Source: Chloroflexi bacterium RBG_16_57_11
GTDB taxonomy: Bacteria; Chloroflexota; Anaerolineae; Anaerolineales; UBA4823
DNA length: 6,199 bases
Assembly (NCBI GenBank): GCA_001795165.1
Contig: MGNS01000044.1
Location: 1 to 6,199, forward strand
Reading direction: 5' to 3'
A program made the translations under genes and the position numbers. Of this stretch, positions 1 to 6,138 are shown in pieces (the stretch's first letter is position 1; the number at the start of each line of letters is the position of its first letter). The notes beneath the pieces were generated by a model. That model was given only the letters and a program-made list of their open reading frames with translations, searched no databases and was not told the DNA's origin.

Positions 1-89
1 CCGGCTTCCAGGAAGACCTCGGCAATTCCTTTCCCAATGCCGATCCCCGCACCGGTGACAATACATACATGTCCTTGCCAGTTCGTCAT
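1..89 (-). CDS. Third SDR-family oxidoreductase, N-terminal fragment
   Basis: Only the first 29 codons are present; the gene runs off the left edge. They begin MTNWQGHVCIVTGAGIGIGK, which is the first beta strand plus the TGxxxGIG nucleotide-binding turn of a classical short-chain dehydrogenase (TGAGIGIG at residues 12-19), followed by an amphipathic helix. The ATG at 87-89 is preceded by a strong Shine-Dalgarno sequence at 96-103, so the start is well supported. The gene is 53 bases behind the second SDR on the same strand and is probably the next cistron of the operon. The catalytic Ser-Tyr-Lys residues and the substrate region lie outside the window, so substrate and NAD/NADP preference cannot be judged. 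Confidence 0.88.
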   Translation of the reverse strand, partial: MTNWQGHVCIVTGAGIGIGKGIAEVFLEA

Positions 90-95
90 CAGGAG

Positions 96-103
96 ACCTC
101 CTT
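96..103 (-). promoter_or_regulatory. Strong Shine-Dalgarno site of the third SDR
   Basis: On the minus strand AAGGAGGT stands six bases before the ATG at 87-89. It fixes the start of the cut-off third SDR gene. The site sits within a near-palindrome (AGGAGGTCTCCT, 91-102), so part of it could pair with the bases just downstream; the stem would be only 4-5 base pairs. Confidence 0.85.
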
Positions 104-142
104 ATCCTGGTCGATGATCCAGAATATTTTTCTTAGCTGATT

Positions 143-970
143 TTATTTCGACCCCGCCAGGCGAGTCTGTTTTCCCAAGCCTTCCGAGCCCATGCCCATG
201 TAGCCGCCGTCTACAGCCAGATCAGACGCAGTGATGAAAGCCGCATCGTCACTGAGCAGGAACAACGTCGCCGCCGCAACTTCAACCGGTTCGCCACAGC
301 GGCGTAGCATGTGAAACTCGCCCCAGATCGGGTCCCATTTCTCCCGACCGCCGCCATCCAAATTCGCGGCTTTGTACACTTCTCGAGTCCAGATCCAACC
401 CGGGCTGACGCTGTTGACGCGTATGCCGTACGGTGACAGGTCTAAAGCCATGCACTTGGTCAGGTTATGCACCGCACCCTTCGCAGCATTATACGTCCAG
501 CGGTTAGGTTGAGCGATGAAAGCCGATATGCTGGACATGTTGATGATAGCACCACCTCCCTGCATTTTCATCGGCTCAACAGCGTATTTCGCCATCGTAG
601 CGTATGCCACCGGTCCTACCATAAGACTGCGTTCCCAGTCTTGCCGGGTCGCATCCAGCCCTTTGGCGGTGAAAGAAAAGGCATTATTGACCAGAAAATC
701 TAGACGGCCCCACCTGGCCACGGTCTGATCGACTACCAGCTTGCAGTACGCCTCCTCGGCAAGGTTGCCCTGGATGAAAAGCACCTCGAAGCCCGCGGCA
801 GCCAGCTCCTGAACCAGTTCAGCGCCGGAATCATCCAGGTCAGCAATCGCCACGCTGGCGCCTTCCCTGCATAGCTCTTCCACAACAGACCGTCCAATGC
901 CGTTTACGCCACCAGTGACGATGGCAACTTTGCCTTTGAAACGATTCTTGATTGGTTGTCGGCTTTGCAT
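143..970 (-). CDS. SDR-family oxidoreductase with unusual active-site motifs
   Basis: A 275-residue classical SDR, expected to be a cytosolic NAD(P)-dependent alcohol/ketone oxidoreductase. Visible motifs are TGGVNGIG at 19-26 (Rossmann turn), Asp44 at the end of beta strand 2 (usual for NAD rather than NADP), NNAF at 95-98 where NNAG is usual, and Ser147, Tyr160 and Lys164 as the catalytic triad (YNAAK). The position of the tetrad Asn, about 7 residues after Trp112, is Gly119. The C-terminus continues past the last strand with a Gly-rich tail (257-275). I chose the ATG at 968-970 because GGAG lies just upstream at 978-981. A GTG at 1018 and an ATG at 1003 are in frame but would only add a low-complexity leader. 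It is the second of three tandem SDRs, 74 bases after the first. The substrate is unknown. Confidence 0.9.
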   Translation of the reverse strand: MQSRQPIKNRFKGKVAIVTGGVNGIGRSVVEELCREGASVAIADLDDSGAELVQELAAAGFEVLFIQGNLAEEAYCKLVVDQTVARWGRLDFLVNNAFSFTAKGLDATRQDWERSLMVGPVAYATMAKYAVEPMKMQGGGAIINMSSISAFIAQPNRWTYNAAKGAVHNLTKCMALDLSPYGIRVNSVSPGWIWTREVYKAANLDGGGREKWDPIWGEFHMLRRCGEPVEVAAATLFLLSDDAAFITASDLAVDGGYMGMGSEGLGKQTRLAGSK

Positions 971-977
971 ATGTTTA

Positions 978-983
978 CTCCAG
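978..983 (-). promoter_or_regulatory. Shine-Dalgarno site deciding the start of the second SDR
   Basis: CTGGAG on the minus strand lies seven bases before the ATG at 968-970. Neither upstream in-frame start (GTG 1016-1018, ATG 1001-1003) has a comparable site, so the shorter protein is preferred. Confidence 0.7.
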
Positions 984-1007
984 ATTGACAATTGCTTTGC
1001 CATACAG

Positions 1008-1037
1008 ATGCATTGCACATCTAAACATGCAACACAT
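1008..1037 (-). repeat. Imperfect direct repeat in the gap between the first two SDR genes
   Basis: The 74-base gap 971-1044 is AT-richer than its surroundings. On the minus strand it contains two related words, ATGTGTTGCATG (1026-1037) and ATGTGCAATGCAT (1008-1020). The second also forms a weak dyad AGATG-N7-CATCT (1006-1022). There is no T-run after it, so it is not a convincing terminator, and I find no good -35/-10 pair. It could be an mRNA structure, a regulator site or chance. Confidence 0.4.
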
Positions 1038-1044
1038 TGGACAT

Positions 1045-1797
1045 TTAAACCATTAACAGGCCTCCGTTGACGTTGATCGTCTGCCCGGTGATAAAGCTGG
1101 CTTGCTCTGAGGCTAAGAACAGAACAGCCGCCGCAGTATCGCCAGGGCGTCCCAGTCTTCCAGCCGGTATCTGGCGTATGATATTCTGAACCGCTCCATC
1201 ATCCCAACCACGGGTCATCTCCGACTCAGTGGTCCCCGGAGATACTGCATTGACCTGGATGTCCGGTGCCAGGATGCGCGCCAGGCTTTTGGTAAGACCG
1301 AGGATACCCGCCTTGGACGCAGAGTAGTGGACACCCACAGCAATCCCGCCCATTTGTCCAGCGCTAGAGGCAATATTGATGATCTTACCAGAGCGCTGGC
1401 GCTGCATGATGGGGATAACCGCCTGGCTGCATAAAAATACGCCCTTCAAGTTAATCGCCAACACACGATCCCATTCTATTGGTGTAATCTCCAGCAGGGG
1501 GGTCATTGGGCAGATGCCGGCGTTGTTGACCAGTATATCCACCCGCCCCCAGCGTAGGGCTGCCTGCTCAACGATCTCCTTGATCTGGGTCTCATCACTT
1601 ACATCGGCGTGGATCGCCTGGACCAGGCAGCCTTCTCCAGATAATAATGCGGCGGCCTGATTGGCTTCATCGACATTCAAATCCACCAACCCCACCTTTA
1701 CGCCAGCCAGTGCCAGGGCACGGCTGATCTCATAACCGATGCCCCGGGCTGCCCCGGTGACAAGAGCAGTTTTCCCCGACAGGTGAACCTGGTTCAT
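1045..1797 (-). CDS. SDR-family oxidoreductase (FabG / acetoin-reductase-like)
   Basis: A 250-residue classical SDR with every family hallmark: TGAARGIG at 14-21, Asp39 after beta 2 (favours NAD), Asp65 in the adenine-binding region, NNAG at 91-94, and the full tetrad Asn116-Ser145-Tyr158-Lys162 (YSASK), then PG at 187-188 and a C-terminal GQTINVNGG strand. The length is normal. Close families include 3-oxoacyl-ACP reductase, acetoin/diacetyl reductase and sugar or polyol dehydrogenases, and sequence reading alone cannot separate them. Location behind a ThDP-dependent E1/E2 complex makes a catabolic ketol/diol dehydrogenase more likely than a fatty-acid role (inference). The ATG at 1795-1797 overlaps the E2 stop as ATGA, pointing to translational coupling. 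A GTG three codons upstream (1804-1806) is an alternative without a better ribosome site. Confidence 0.92.
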   Translation of the reverse strand: MNQVHLSGKTALVTGAARGIGYEISRALALAGVKVGLVDLNVDEANQAAALLSGEGCLVQAIHADVSDETQIKEIVEQAALRWGRVDILVNNAGICPMTPLLEITPIEWDRVLAINLKGVFLCSQAVIPIMQRQRSGKIINIASSAGQMGGIAVGVHYSASKAGILGLTKSLARILAPDIQVNAVSPGTTESEMTRGWDDGAVQNIIRQIPAGRLGRPGDTAAAVLFLASEQASFITGQTINVNGGLLMV

Positions 1798-3281
1798 CTC
1801 AGCCACAGGTAGGGCTGCTCCACAAACTGTTTTACCCGCTTGAGGAAGCGCGCCGCCGGCGCGCCGTCCACCAGGCGGTGGTCGAAGGTCAGGCTTAGCG
1901 GGAGCATGCTGCGGGCGACCGGCTGGTCGCCTTCACCCACAACCCACTCTTTGTTCAGCCGCCCAACTCCCAGCACCGCGCACTGCGGTGGGTTGATCAG
2001 CGGGGTGAAGAAATCGATCTCCTGTGCGCCCAGGTTGGTGATGGTGAAGGTGCCGCCAGTAAGCTCGTCCGGCTGGGCCTTGCCCGTCGCAGCCCGTGCC
2101 AGCAGGTCTTCGGCTTCGGCAGCCAACAGAGCCAGCGTCTTTGCCGCCGCATCGTGCAACACCGGCACCACAAGCCCGCGCGCCGTATCCACAGCGATGC
2201 CAATATTGGCTATCCCCCAGAAGATGATCTCATCACCGTTCAGCGTGGCATTGAGTAGCGGGTGCTCGACCAGGGCGCGGGCTGCCAGGGCAGCCAGAAG
2301 GACGTTATAGCTGGGGACTGGCTGAACCGAGCCATCCTCTTTCAGCGCATCGCGCAGGCGCACCAGCTCTGTGGCGTCAGCTTTGGTCATCAGGGTGACC
2401 GCCGCGCCAGTGTGAGCGCTGGCGGCCATGCGCTCGGCGACAATCCGCCGCAGCAGGCTGACCGGCTCATGCCGGGCAGGCAGGCCATGTTGGATCTCAT
2501 CGAGCGGCCAGGCAGGTCGGGTTGCGTCAACGGTCTCCGGTGCTGCCGCTCTTTGAGGCGCCAAGGTCGCCTGCTGCGCTTCTGCAACCGCCTGGCGCAG
2601 CGCCTGCTCCACATCTTCACGCTCCAGTCGCTCGCCCGGATGCGCCTGAGACAGTACAGCCAGGTCCAGGCCGGTGGCCTCTGCCAGCCGCTGCGCCACG
2701 GGTGTGATTGAAATCTCCGGGATTGCTCGCGGCTGGGCCGTGGGGGCAGGTTTCGCTGTCGCCAGTACCTCCGCCAGCGCGATCACATCCGGCTCGCGGA
2801 TCTGCCCGCGCAGCCCACTGGGCGTCGCCAGGCGCCAATCGACGCCCAGCTCGGCAGCCCGGCGCCGGGCCGCCGGGGTGGATGGCAGTCGCCTTTTCCC
2901 ATCCACTGGCGCCACCGGAGTGAGCGATGAGACGACAGTGCCTGGCGCTGCTGCTGCGGCTTCCCGCGCAGGGAGCAGCGCCCCCCCAGCTGGCTGTCTG
3001 CTATCCGGCGGTTCCACCCCTTCCGCCAGCAAGTAACCGATCACCTGGCCGACTTTAACCTGACCTGCTTCTGGTCCATGTACGATGTGCAGCCGGCCGC
3101 CGGTCACCGCCTCCACCTCTACCACCGATTTATCGCTTTCAACCTCGAGCAGGATCTCGCCCTGCCGCACCAGATCGCCGGAATTTTTAAGCCATTGAAT
3201 GATCTGGCCGCTGTCCATCGAGAGGCCGAGCTGCGGCATCACAATCTCGTGCGCTTTTTCGCTCGTTTGATCGCTTGGCAT
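1794..3281 (-). CDS. Dihydrolipoamide acyltransferase, E2 of a 2-oxoacid/acetoin dehydrogenase complex
   Basis: A 495-residue E2 that takes the acyl group from E1 on a swinging lipoyl arm and passes it to CoA, forming the core of the complex. Domains in order: lipoyl domain 11-86 with the ESDKS turn, Lys51 being the lipoylated residue; Ala/Pro-rich linker 87-130; E3-binding (PSBD) domain about 133-170 with TPAARRRAAELGVD; short linker; a second, more diverged PSBD-like unit about 189-228 (TPVAQRLAEATGLDL); linker; catalytic domain about 268-495 with TITNLG at 413-418 and the active site DHRLVDG, His468 and Asp472. All key residues are present. The start is 13 bases after the E1-beta stop with GAGGT at 3288-3292. 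The stop overlaps the next gene by four bases. No E3 gene follows within the window. Acyl specificity (acetyl or other) is not determinable here. Confidence 0.95.
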   Translation of the reverse strand: MPSDQTSEKAHEIVMPQLGLSMDSGQIIQWLKNSGDLVRQGEILLEVESDKSVVEVEAVTGGRLHIVHGPEAGQVKVGQVIGYLLAEGVEPPDSRQPAGGALLPAREAAAAAPGTVVSSLTPVAPVDGKRRLPSTPAARRRAAELGVDWRLATPSGLRGQIREPDVIALAEVLATAKPAPTAQPRAIPEISITPVAQRLAEATGLDLAVLSQAHPGERLEREDVEQALRQAVAEAQQATLAPQRAAAPETVDATRPAWPLDEIQHGLPARHEPVSLLRRIVAERMAASAHTGAAVTLMTKADATELVRLRDALKEDGSVQPVPSYNVLLAALAARALVEHPLLNATLNGDEIIFWGIANIGIAVDTARGLVVPVLHDAAAKTLALLAAEAEDLLARAATGKAQPDELTGGTFTITNLGAQEIDFFTPLINPPQCAVLGVGRLNKEWVVGEGDQPVARSMLPLSLTFDHRLVDGAPAARFLKRVKQFVEQPYLWLR

Positions 3282-3287
3282 CCAGAC

Positions 3288-3292
3288 ACCTC
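3288..3292 (-). promoter_or_regulatory. Shine-Dalgarno site of the E2 gene
   Basis: GAGGT on the minus strand lies six bases before the ATG at 3279-3281, inside the 13-base spacer plus the end of the E1-beta gene. It supports the first Met as the E2 start. Confidence 0.7.
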
Positions 3293-3294
3293 GC

Positions 3295-4311
3295 TCAGGC
3301 CGCGGCGACTGCCGCGGTGTACATTTTCGCCTGCATATCCTTTACCGTTCGATAGATCTGATCGGCCGAGGGGATGGTCAGATCCTCCAGACTGGGAGCA
3401 AAGGGCAGGGGGACATCCGCCGCGCCGATGCGCCGCACCGGCTCATCCAGGTAATCGAACGCCCCTTGCATGATGCGGGCGGCGATCTCGGCAGTCACCC
3501 CGAAACTTTGATAGCCTTCATCAACCACCACCACCTTGCCGGTCTTGATCGCCGATTGGATAAGCAGCTCATCATCCAGCGGAGAGATGGTACGCGGGTC
3601 AATCACCTCTACCTGGATGCCCTCCTGCGCCAGGCGCTCCGCCGCCTCCAGGCTTGGATAAAGCATGCTGGAAGTGCAAACGATCGTGGCGTCATCCCCC
3701 TGGCGATGAACCCGACCCACTCCCAGCGGGATGGTGTAATCGCCCTCCGGGATCGGTCCCTTATTGTTGTAAGTCATCTTATCTTCCAGGAAGATCACCG
3801 GGTTATCGTCACGGATGGCGCTTTTCAGCAGCCCTTTGGCGTCCTCGGGTGTAGAGGGCATCACAACCTTCAAACCCGGGATATGGGCATACCAGACCTG
3901 CAAGCTCTGGCTGTGCTGAGCCGCGGCGCGCCGCCCGGCGCCCATGGCTGTACGGATCACCAGCGGTACTTTGCATTGCCCGGCGGTCATATAACGCAGC
4001 TTAGCCGCCTGGTTGACGATCTGGTCGGAGGCCAGGGTGGTGAAATCGCTGAACATGATCTCGACGACAGGACGCAGGCCAGTCATCGCCGCCCCCACAG
4101 CCAGCCCGACAATACCGGCTTCGGCGATTGGTGTGTCATACACCCGGTTTGGGCCGAACTCCTTCAGCAGGCCATTGGTGATCTTGAAGATGCCCCCGGC
4201 AAGACCGACGTCCTCGCCCATCAGGATAATGTTCGGATCACGCCGCATCTCCTCATGCAGCGCTTCGTTTATTGCTTCCCGGATGGTTCCAATTCTCTCA
4301 GGCGTAGACAT
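3295..4311 (-). CDS. ThDP-dependent dehydrogenase E1 component, beta subunit (AcoB-like)
   Basis: A 338-residue E1-beta, partner of the upstream alpha subunit in the alpha2-beta2 heterotetramer that decarboxylates or cleaves a 2-oxo/ketol substrate on thiamine diphosphate. Visible landmarks are GEDVG at 32-36, PIAEAG at 61-66 with Glu64 (the residue that activates the ThDP pyrimidine), the conserved TGLRPVVEIMFSDF stretch at 77-90, GAGRRAAAQHSQS at 124-136 with active-site His133, and DPRTISPLD at 238-246. The AAAQHSQSL form is what I recall from acetoin dehydrogenase AcoB, whereas pyruvate dehydrogenases usually differ around it. Length is typical. The ATG at 4309-4311 lies inside the end of the alpha gene (14-base overlap) and has GAAGAGG at 4321-4327. 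A longer frame to 4404 would overlap the alpha gene by over 100 bases and gives an Arg/Pro-rich leader, so I reject it. Confidence 0.95.
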   Translation of the reverse strand: MSTPERIGTIREAINEALHEEMRRDPNIILMGEDVGLAGGIFKITNGLLKEFGPNRVYDTPIAEAGIVGLAVGAAMTGLRPVVEIMFSDFTTLASDQIVNQAAKLRYMTAGQCKVPLVIRTAMGAGRRAAAQHSQSLQVWYAHIPGLKVVMPSTPEDAKGLLKSAIRDDNPVIFLEDKMTYNNKGPIPEGDYTIPLGVGRVHRQGDDATIVCTSSMLYPSLEAAERLAQEGIQVEVIDPRTISPLDDELLIQSAIKTGKVVVVDEGYQSFGVTAEIAARIMQGAFDYLDEPVRRIGAADVPLPFAPSLEDLTIPSADQIYRTVKDMQAKMYTAAVAAA

Positions 4312-5326
4312 CTTTATATACCTCTTCAGGGTTGGTGTAGGCAGCTTCCTTGGCGAATTCAACCGCCTGGTCAATCTGGGCCTGGGTGTCGCGTTCGATC
4401 GCATCCAAAGCCTCAGCCGGAGCGATTTCGTTCTGGATGATGTAATTGCGCTGACGTGTCACCGGACAGCGGTTCATCCATTCTTCGACCTCGGCCTGCG
4501 TTCGATAACCGTAAGTATCGCCCTGGTCACCCATGTGATGGCCGCGCCAGCGATAGGTGGCGCACTCGATGAAGCTGGGGCCTTCGCCAGCACGCGCTCG
4601 CTGCACAGCCCAGTGCGCCGCCTCATAGACCGCCAGGACATCGTTGCCATCCACTTTTTCCGCCGGGATACCCATGGCCTCAGCGCGCCTCGGACCGCTG
4701 CCGGCCGTTGAGCGGCTGACCGCGGTGTATTCACCGTACTGGTTATTCTCCATCACGTAGACCAACGGCAGCTTCCAAAGCGAGGCCATATTAGCCGTCT
4801 CATAGAACAGCCCCTCATTCAAGGCCCCATCGCCAAAGAAGGCCACCGAAATGCGTTTCTCGCCCTTCACCTTGGCGGAAAGCGCTGCGCCGGCCGCGAT
4901 GCCCAGGCCGCCGGCTACGACGCCATTGGCGCCCAGGATGCCCAGGCTCATATCGACGATATGCATGCTGCCGCCCTTGCCTCGGTTATAACCGGACTCT
5001 TTTCCCAGTAGCTCTGCGAACATTCGCCGCGGGTCGCCGCCTTTTGCCAGCAGGTGCCCATGGCCGCGGTGGGTGCTGGTGATCGTGTCGGCGGTGTCCA
5101 GTGTCAGACAGACCCCCACGGCTACGGCCTCCTCACCGGTATAAAGATGCGCCAAACCGGGCATGATCCCCCGGCTGTAAACGTCGTATACCGTCTCTTC
5201 GAACTTGCGGATCAACACCATTCTGCGGAAAAACTCTAAATACAGCTCATCGGGCAGGCGGTGGATATCGAACAAACCAGCCTTGTCACCCCGATCTGGT
5301 TGTTTTGTGCTCACCTCAGGTATCAT
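4298..5326 (-). CDS. ThDP-dependent dehydrogenase E1 component, alpha subunit (AcoA-like)
   Basis: A 342-residue E1-alpha that carries the ThDP/Mg-binding half of the active site. Motifs: GLAHLYTGEEAVAVGVC at 57-73, STHRGHGH at 84-91, KGGSMH at 117-122, and the ThDP signature GDG at 165-167 with Asn170 and closing ENN at 193-195 (Mg ligands Asp166 and Asn195). The active-site loop YRWRGHHMGDQGD at 258-270 holds the expected His263. The residue after it, the phosphorylated Ser in mitochondrial pyruvate dehydrogenase, is His264 here. The HLYTGEEAVAVGVC and TSTHRGHGH stretches resemble Bacillus AcoA as I remember it, so an acetoin or other acyloin substrate is favoured over pyruvate, moderately. 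I start at the ATG 5324-5326 because AAGGAGGT lies just before it; the ATG at 5341 would put that site inside the gene. Confidence 0.95.
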   Translation of the reverse strand: MIPEVSTKQPDRGDKAGLFDIHRLPDELYLEFFRRMVLIRKFEETVYDVYSRGIMPGLAHLYTGEEAVAVGVCLTLDTADTITSTHRGHGHLLAKGGDPRRMFAELLGKESGYNRGKGGSMHIVDMSLGILGANGVVAGGLGIAAGAALSAKVKGEKRISVAFFGDGALNEGLFYETANMASLWKLPLVYVMENNQYGEYTAVSRSTAGSGPRRAEAMGIPAEKVDGNDVLAVYEAAHWAVQRARAGEGPSFIECATYRWRGHHMGDQGDTYGYRTQAEVEEWMNRCPVTRQRNYIIQNEIAPAEALDAIERDTQAQIDQAVEFAKEAAYTNPEEVYKDVYA

Positions 5327-5329
5327 TCG

Positions 5330-5337
5330 ACCTCCTT
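5330..5337 (-). promoter_or_regulatory. Shine-Dalgarno site deciding the E1-alpha start
   Basis: AAGGAGGT on the minus strand is followed after three bases by the ATG at 5324-5326. It lies within the longer frame that begins at 5341, which shows that the shorter start is the real one. It is the strongest ribosome site in the operon apart from that of the third SDR. Confidence 0.85.
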
Positions 5338-5367
5338 GCATTGCTTGTATAGGTGGCTATCCGTCCT

Positions 5368-6078
5368 TCAGGGATATAACGTGTTGTATTTTTTCAATCC
5401 AGATTCGACCTGGCTCAGGTGCGTGAGCATCGCCTGCCGAGCTGCTGCGGGGTCGCGTCTGGATATGGCTTCGTAGAGGACGAGATGCCAGTCGCGAGCT
5501 TTTGCCAGCTCATTGGGGACGGCGAAGGTACGCCGGCGACTTTCCCGCAGCAGCTCGGAGACCGAGGTGAGCACGATCAATAAAACCGGGTTTTGGGTGG
5601 CGCGGGCGATAATCAGGTGGAATGTCGTATCACGCTCTACATGGTCTTCAACCGTATCTGTATCCGGCAGATCAGAGAAGGCGTGTAACTCTTCCAGCTC
5701 CTCTTGGGTAATATTTTGAGCCGCCAGAGCCGCCAGCTCGGGCTCCAAAATGCGCCGGAATTGGATCAGTTTATCGAACACCTGGTCGCCATGGAGCAAC
5801 ATCAGCACTTCCGGATCCAGTGTATTCCAGTCTTTGATCGGGTTGACGGTTGTGCCGCGACCCTGTCGTACTGTAAGAATGCCTTTGCTAACCAGCGAGT
5901 TCAACCCTTCGCGCACCACTACCCGGCTGACGCCAAAAACGGTCGCCAGGTCACGCTCGGGTGGCAACAGGTCACCTGGCTTATAGCTCCCGGCGATGAT
6001 TCTTTCGAGCAGCTGGCGGCTGATCTGCTCGCTTAATTTTTCCGATGAGACAGAGCGAAATGGAGCAATCTCGGACAT
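5368..6078 (-). CDS. GntR-family transcriptional regulator, FadR subfamily (FCD domain)
   Basis: A 236-residue DNA-binding regulator. Residues about 13-79 are the winged helix-turn-helix of GntR proteins, with LPPERDLATVFGVSRVVVRE at 38-57 covering the turn and recognition helix and a QGRGTTV wing at 72-78. Residues about 100-228 are an all-helical FCD ligand domain with the metal-binding set Asp150, His154, His198 and His220 all present. Such domains bind small carboxylates or related metabolites through the metal (family knowledge); the ligand is unknown. It is the first gene of the operon, 41 bases before E1-alpha. A consensus promoter and a TGGT-N3-ACCA operator lie directly upstream, so self-repression relieved by a pathway intermediate is the likely mode. 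The ATG at 6076-6078 has only a weak ribosome site (GGTGAG, 6081-6086), which would keep repressor output low. Confidence 0.95.
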   Translation of the reverse strand: MSEIAPFRSVSSEKLSEQISRQLLERIIAGSYKPGDLLPPERDLATVFGVSRVVVREGLNSLVSKGILTVRQGRGTTVNPIKDWNTLDPEVLMLLHGDQVFDKLIQFRRILEPELAALAAQNITQEELEELHAFSDLPDTDTVEDHVERDTTFHLIIARATQNPVLLIVLTSVSELLRESRRRTFAVPNELAKARDWHLVLYEAISRRDPAAARQAMLTHLSQVESGLKKYNTLYP

Positions 6079-6094
6079 AACTCACCAGTCCAAT

Positions 6095-6105
6095 TGGTAA
6101 TATGA
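6095..6105. promoter_or_regulatory. Possible secondary operator, downstream side
   Basis: TGGT-AAT-ATGA has one perfect half-site and one degraded one. Its centre is 24 bases from the central operator, about two helical turns, and it lies in the untranslated leader. The perfect half is part of a CCAATTGGT run (6090-6098). Confidence 0.45.
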
Positions 6106-6118
6106 TCTAGTGATAGGG

Positions 6119-6129
6119 TGGTATGACCA
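6119..6129. promoter_or_regulatory. Probable operator of the FadR-type regulator (central site)
   Basis: TGGT-ATG-ACCA is a perfect 4+4 inverted repeat with a three-base spacer. It matches the TGGT-N3-ACCA core known for FadR-subfamily regulators such as PdhR and LldR. It covers about +3 to +13 relative to the predicted transcription start, where a bound repressor would block RNA polymerase. The regulator gene itself is the first gene transcribed, so this is a probable autoregulatory site. Confidence 0.75.
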
Positions 6130-6138
6130 ATCACGCTC

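Noticed and set aside
1006..1022. Hairpin AGATG-N7-CATCT as a rho-independent terminator
   Set aside because: The stem is only five base pairs, is not GC-rich, and no T-run follows. The downstream SDRs look co-transcribed.
2262..3036. Several plus-strand open frames opposite the E2 gene
   Set aside because: They mirror the Ala/Pro-rich linkers of E2, are mutually overlapping, and show no family motif.
4312..4404. N-terminal extension of E1-beta to an upstream ATG
   Set aside because: It would sit wholly inside E1-alpha and encode an Arg/Pro-rich leader absent from the family. The ATG at 4309-4311 has a ribosome site and gives the normal length.
3466..4440. Long plus-strand open frame of 324 codons
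   Set aside because: It lies opposite the E1-beta gene and the end of E1-alpha, whose motifs are unmistakable. The plus-strand product has no recognisable domain and reads as a shadow of GC-rich codons.
3295..5326. Assignment of E1 as ordinary pyruvate dehydrogenase
   Set aside because: The GEEAVAVGVC, TSTHRGHGH and AAAQHSQSL stretches and the SDR neighbours favour the acetoin-dehydrogenase type. Pyruvate or branched-chain activity is not excluded, so no gene symbol was given.
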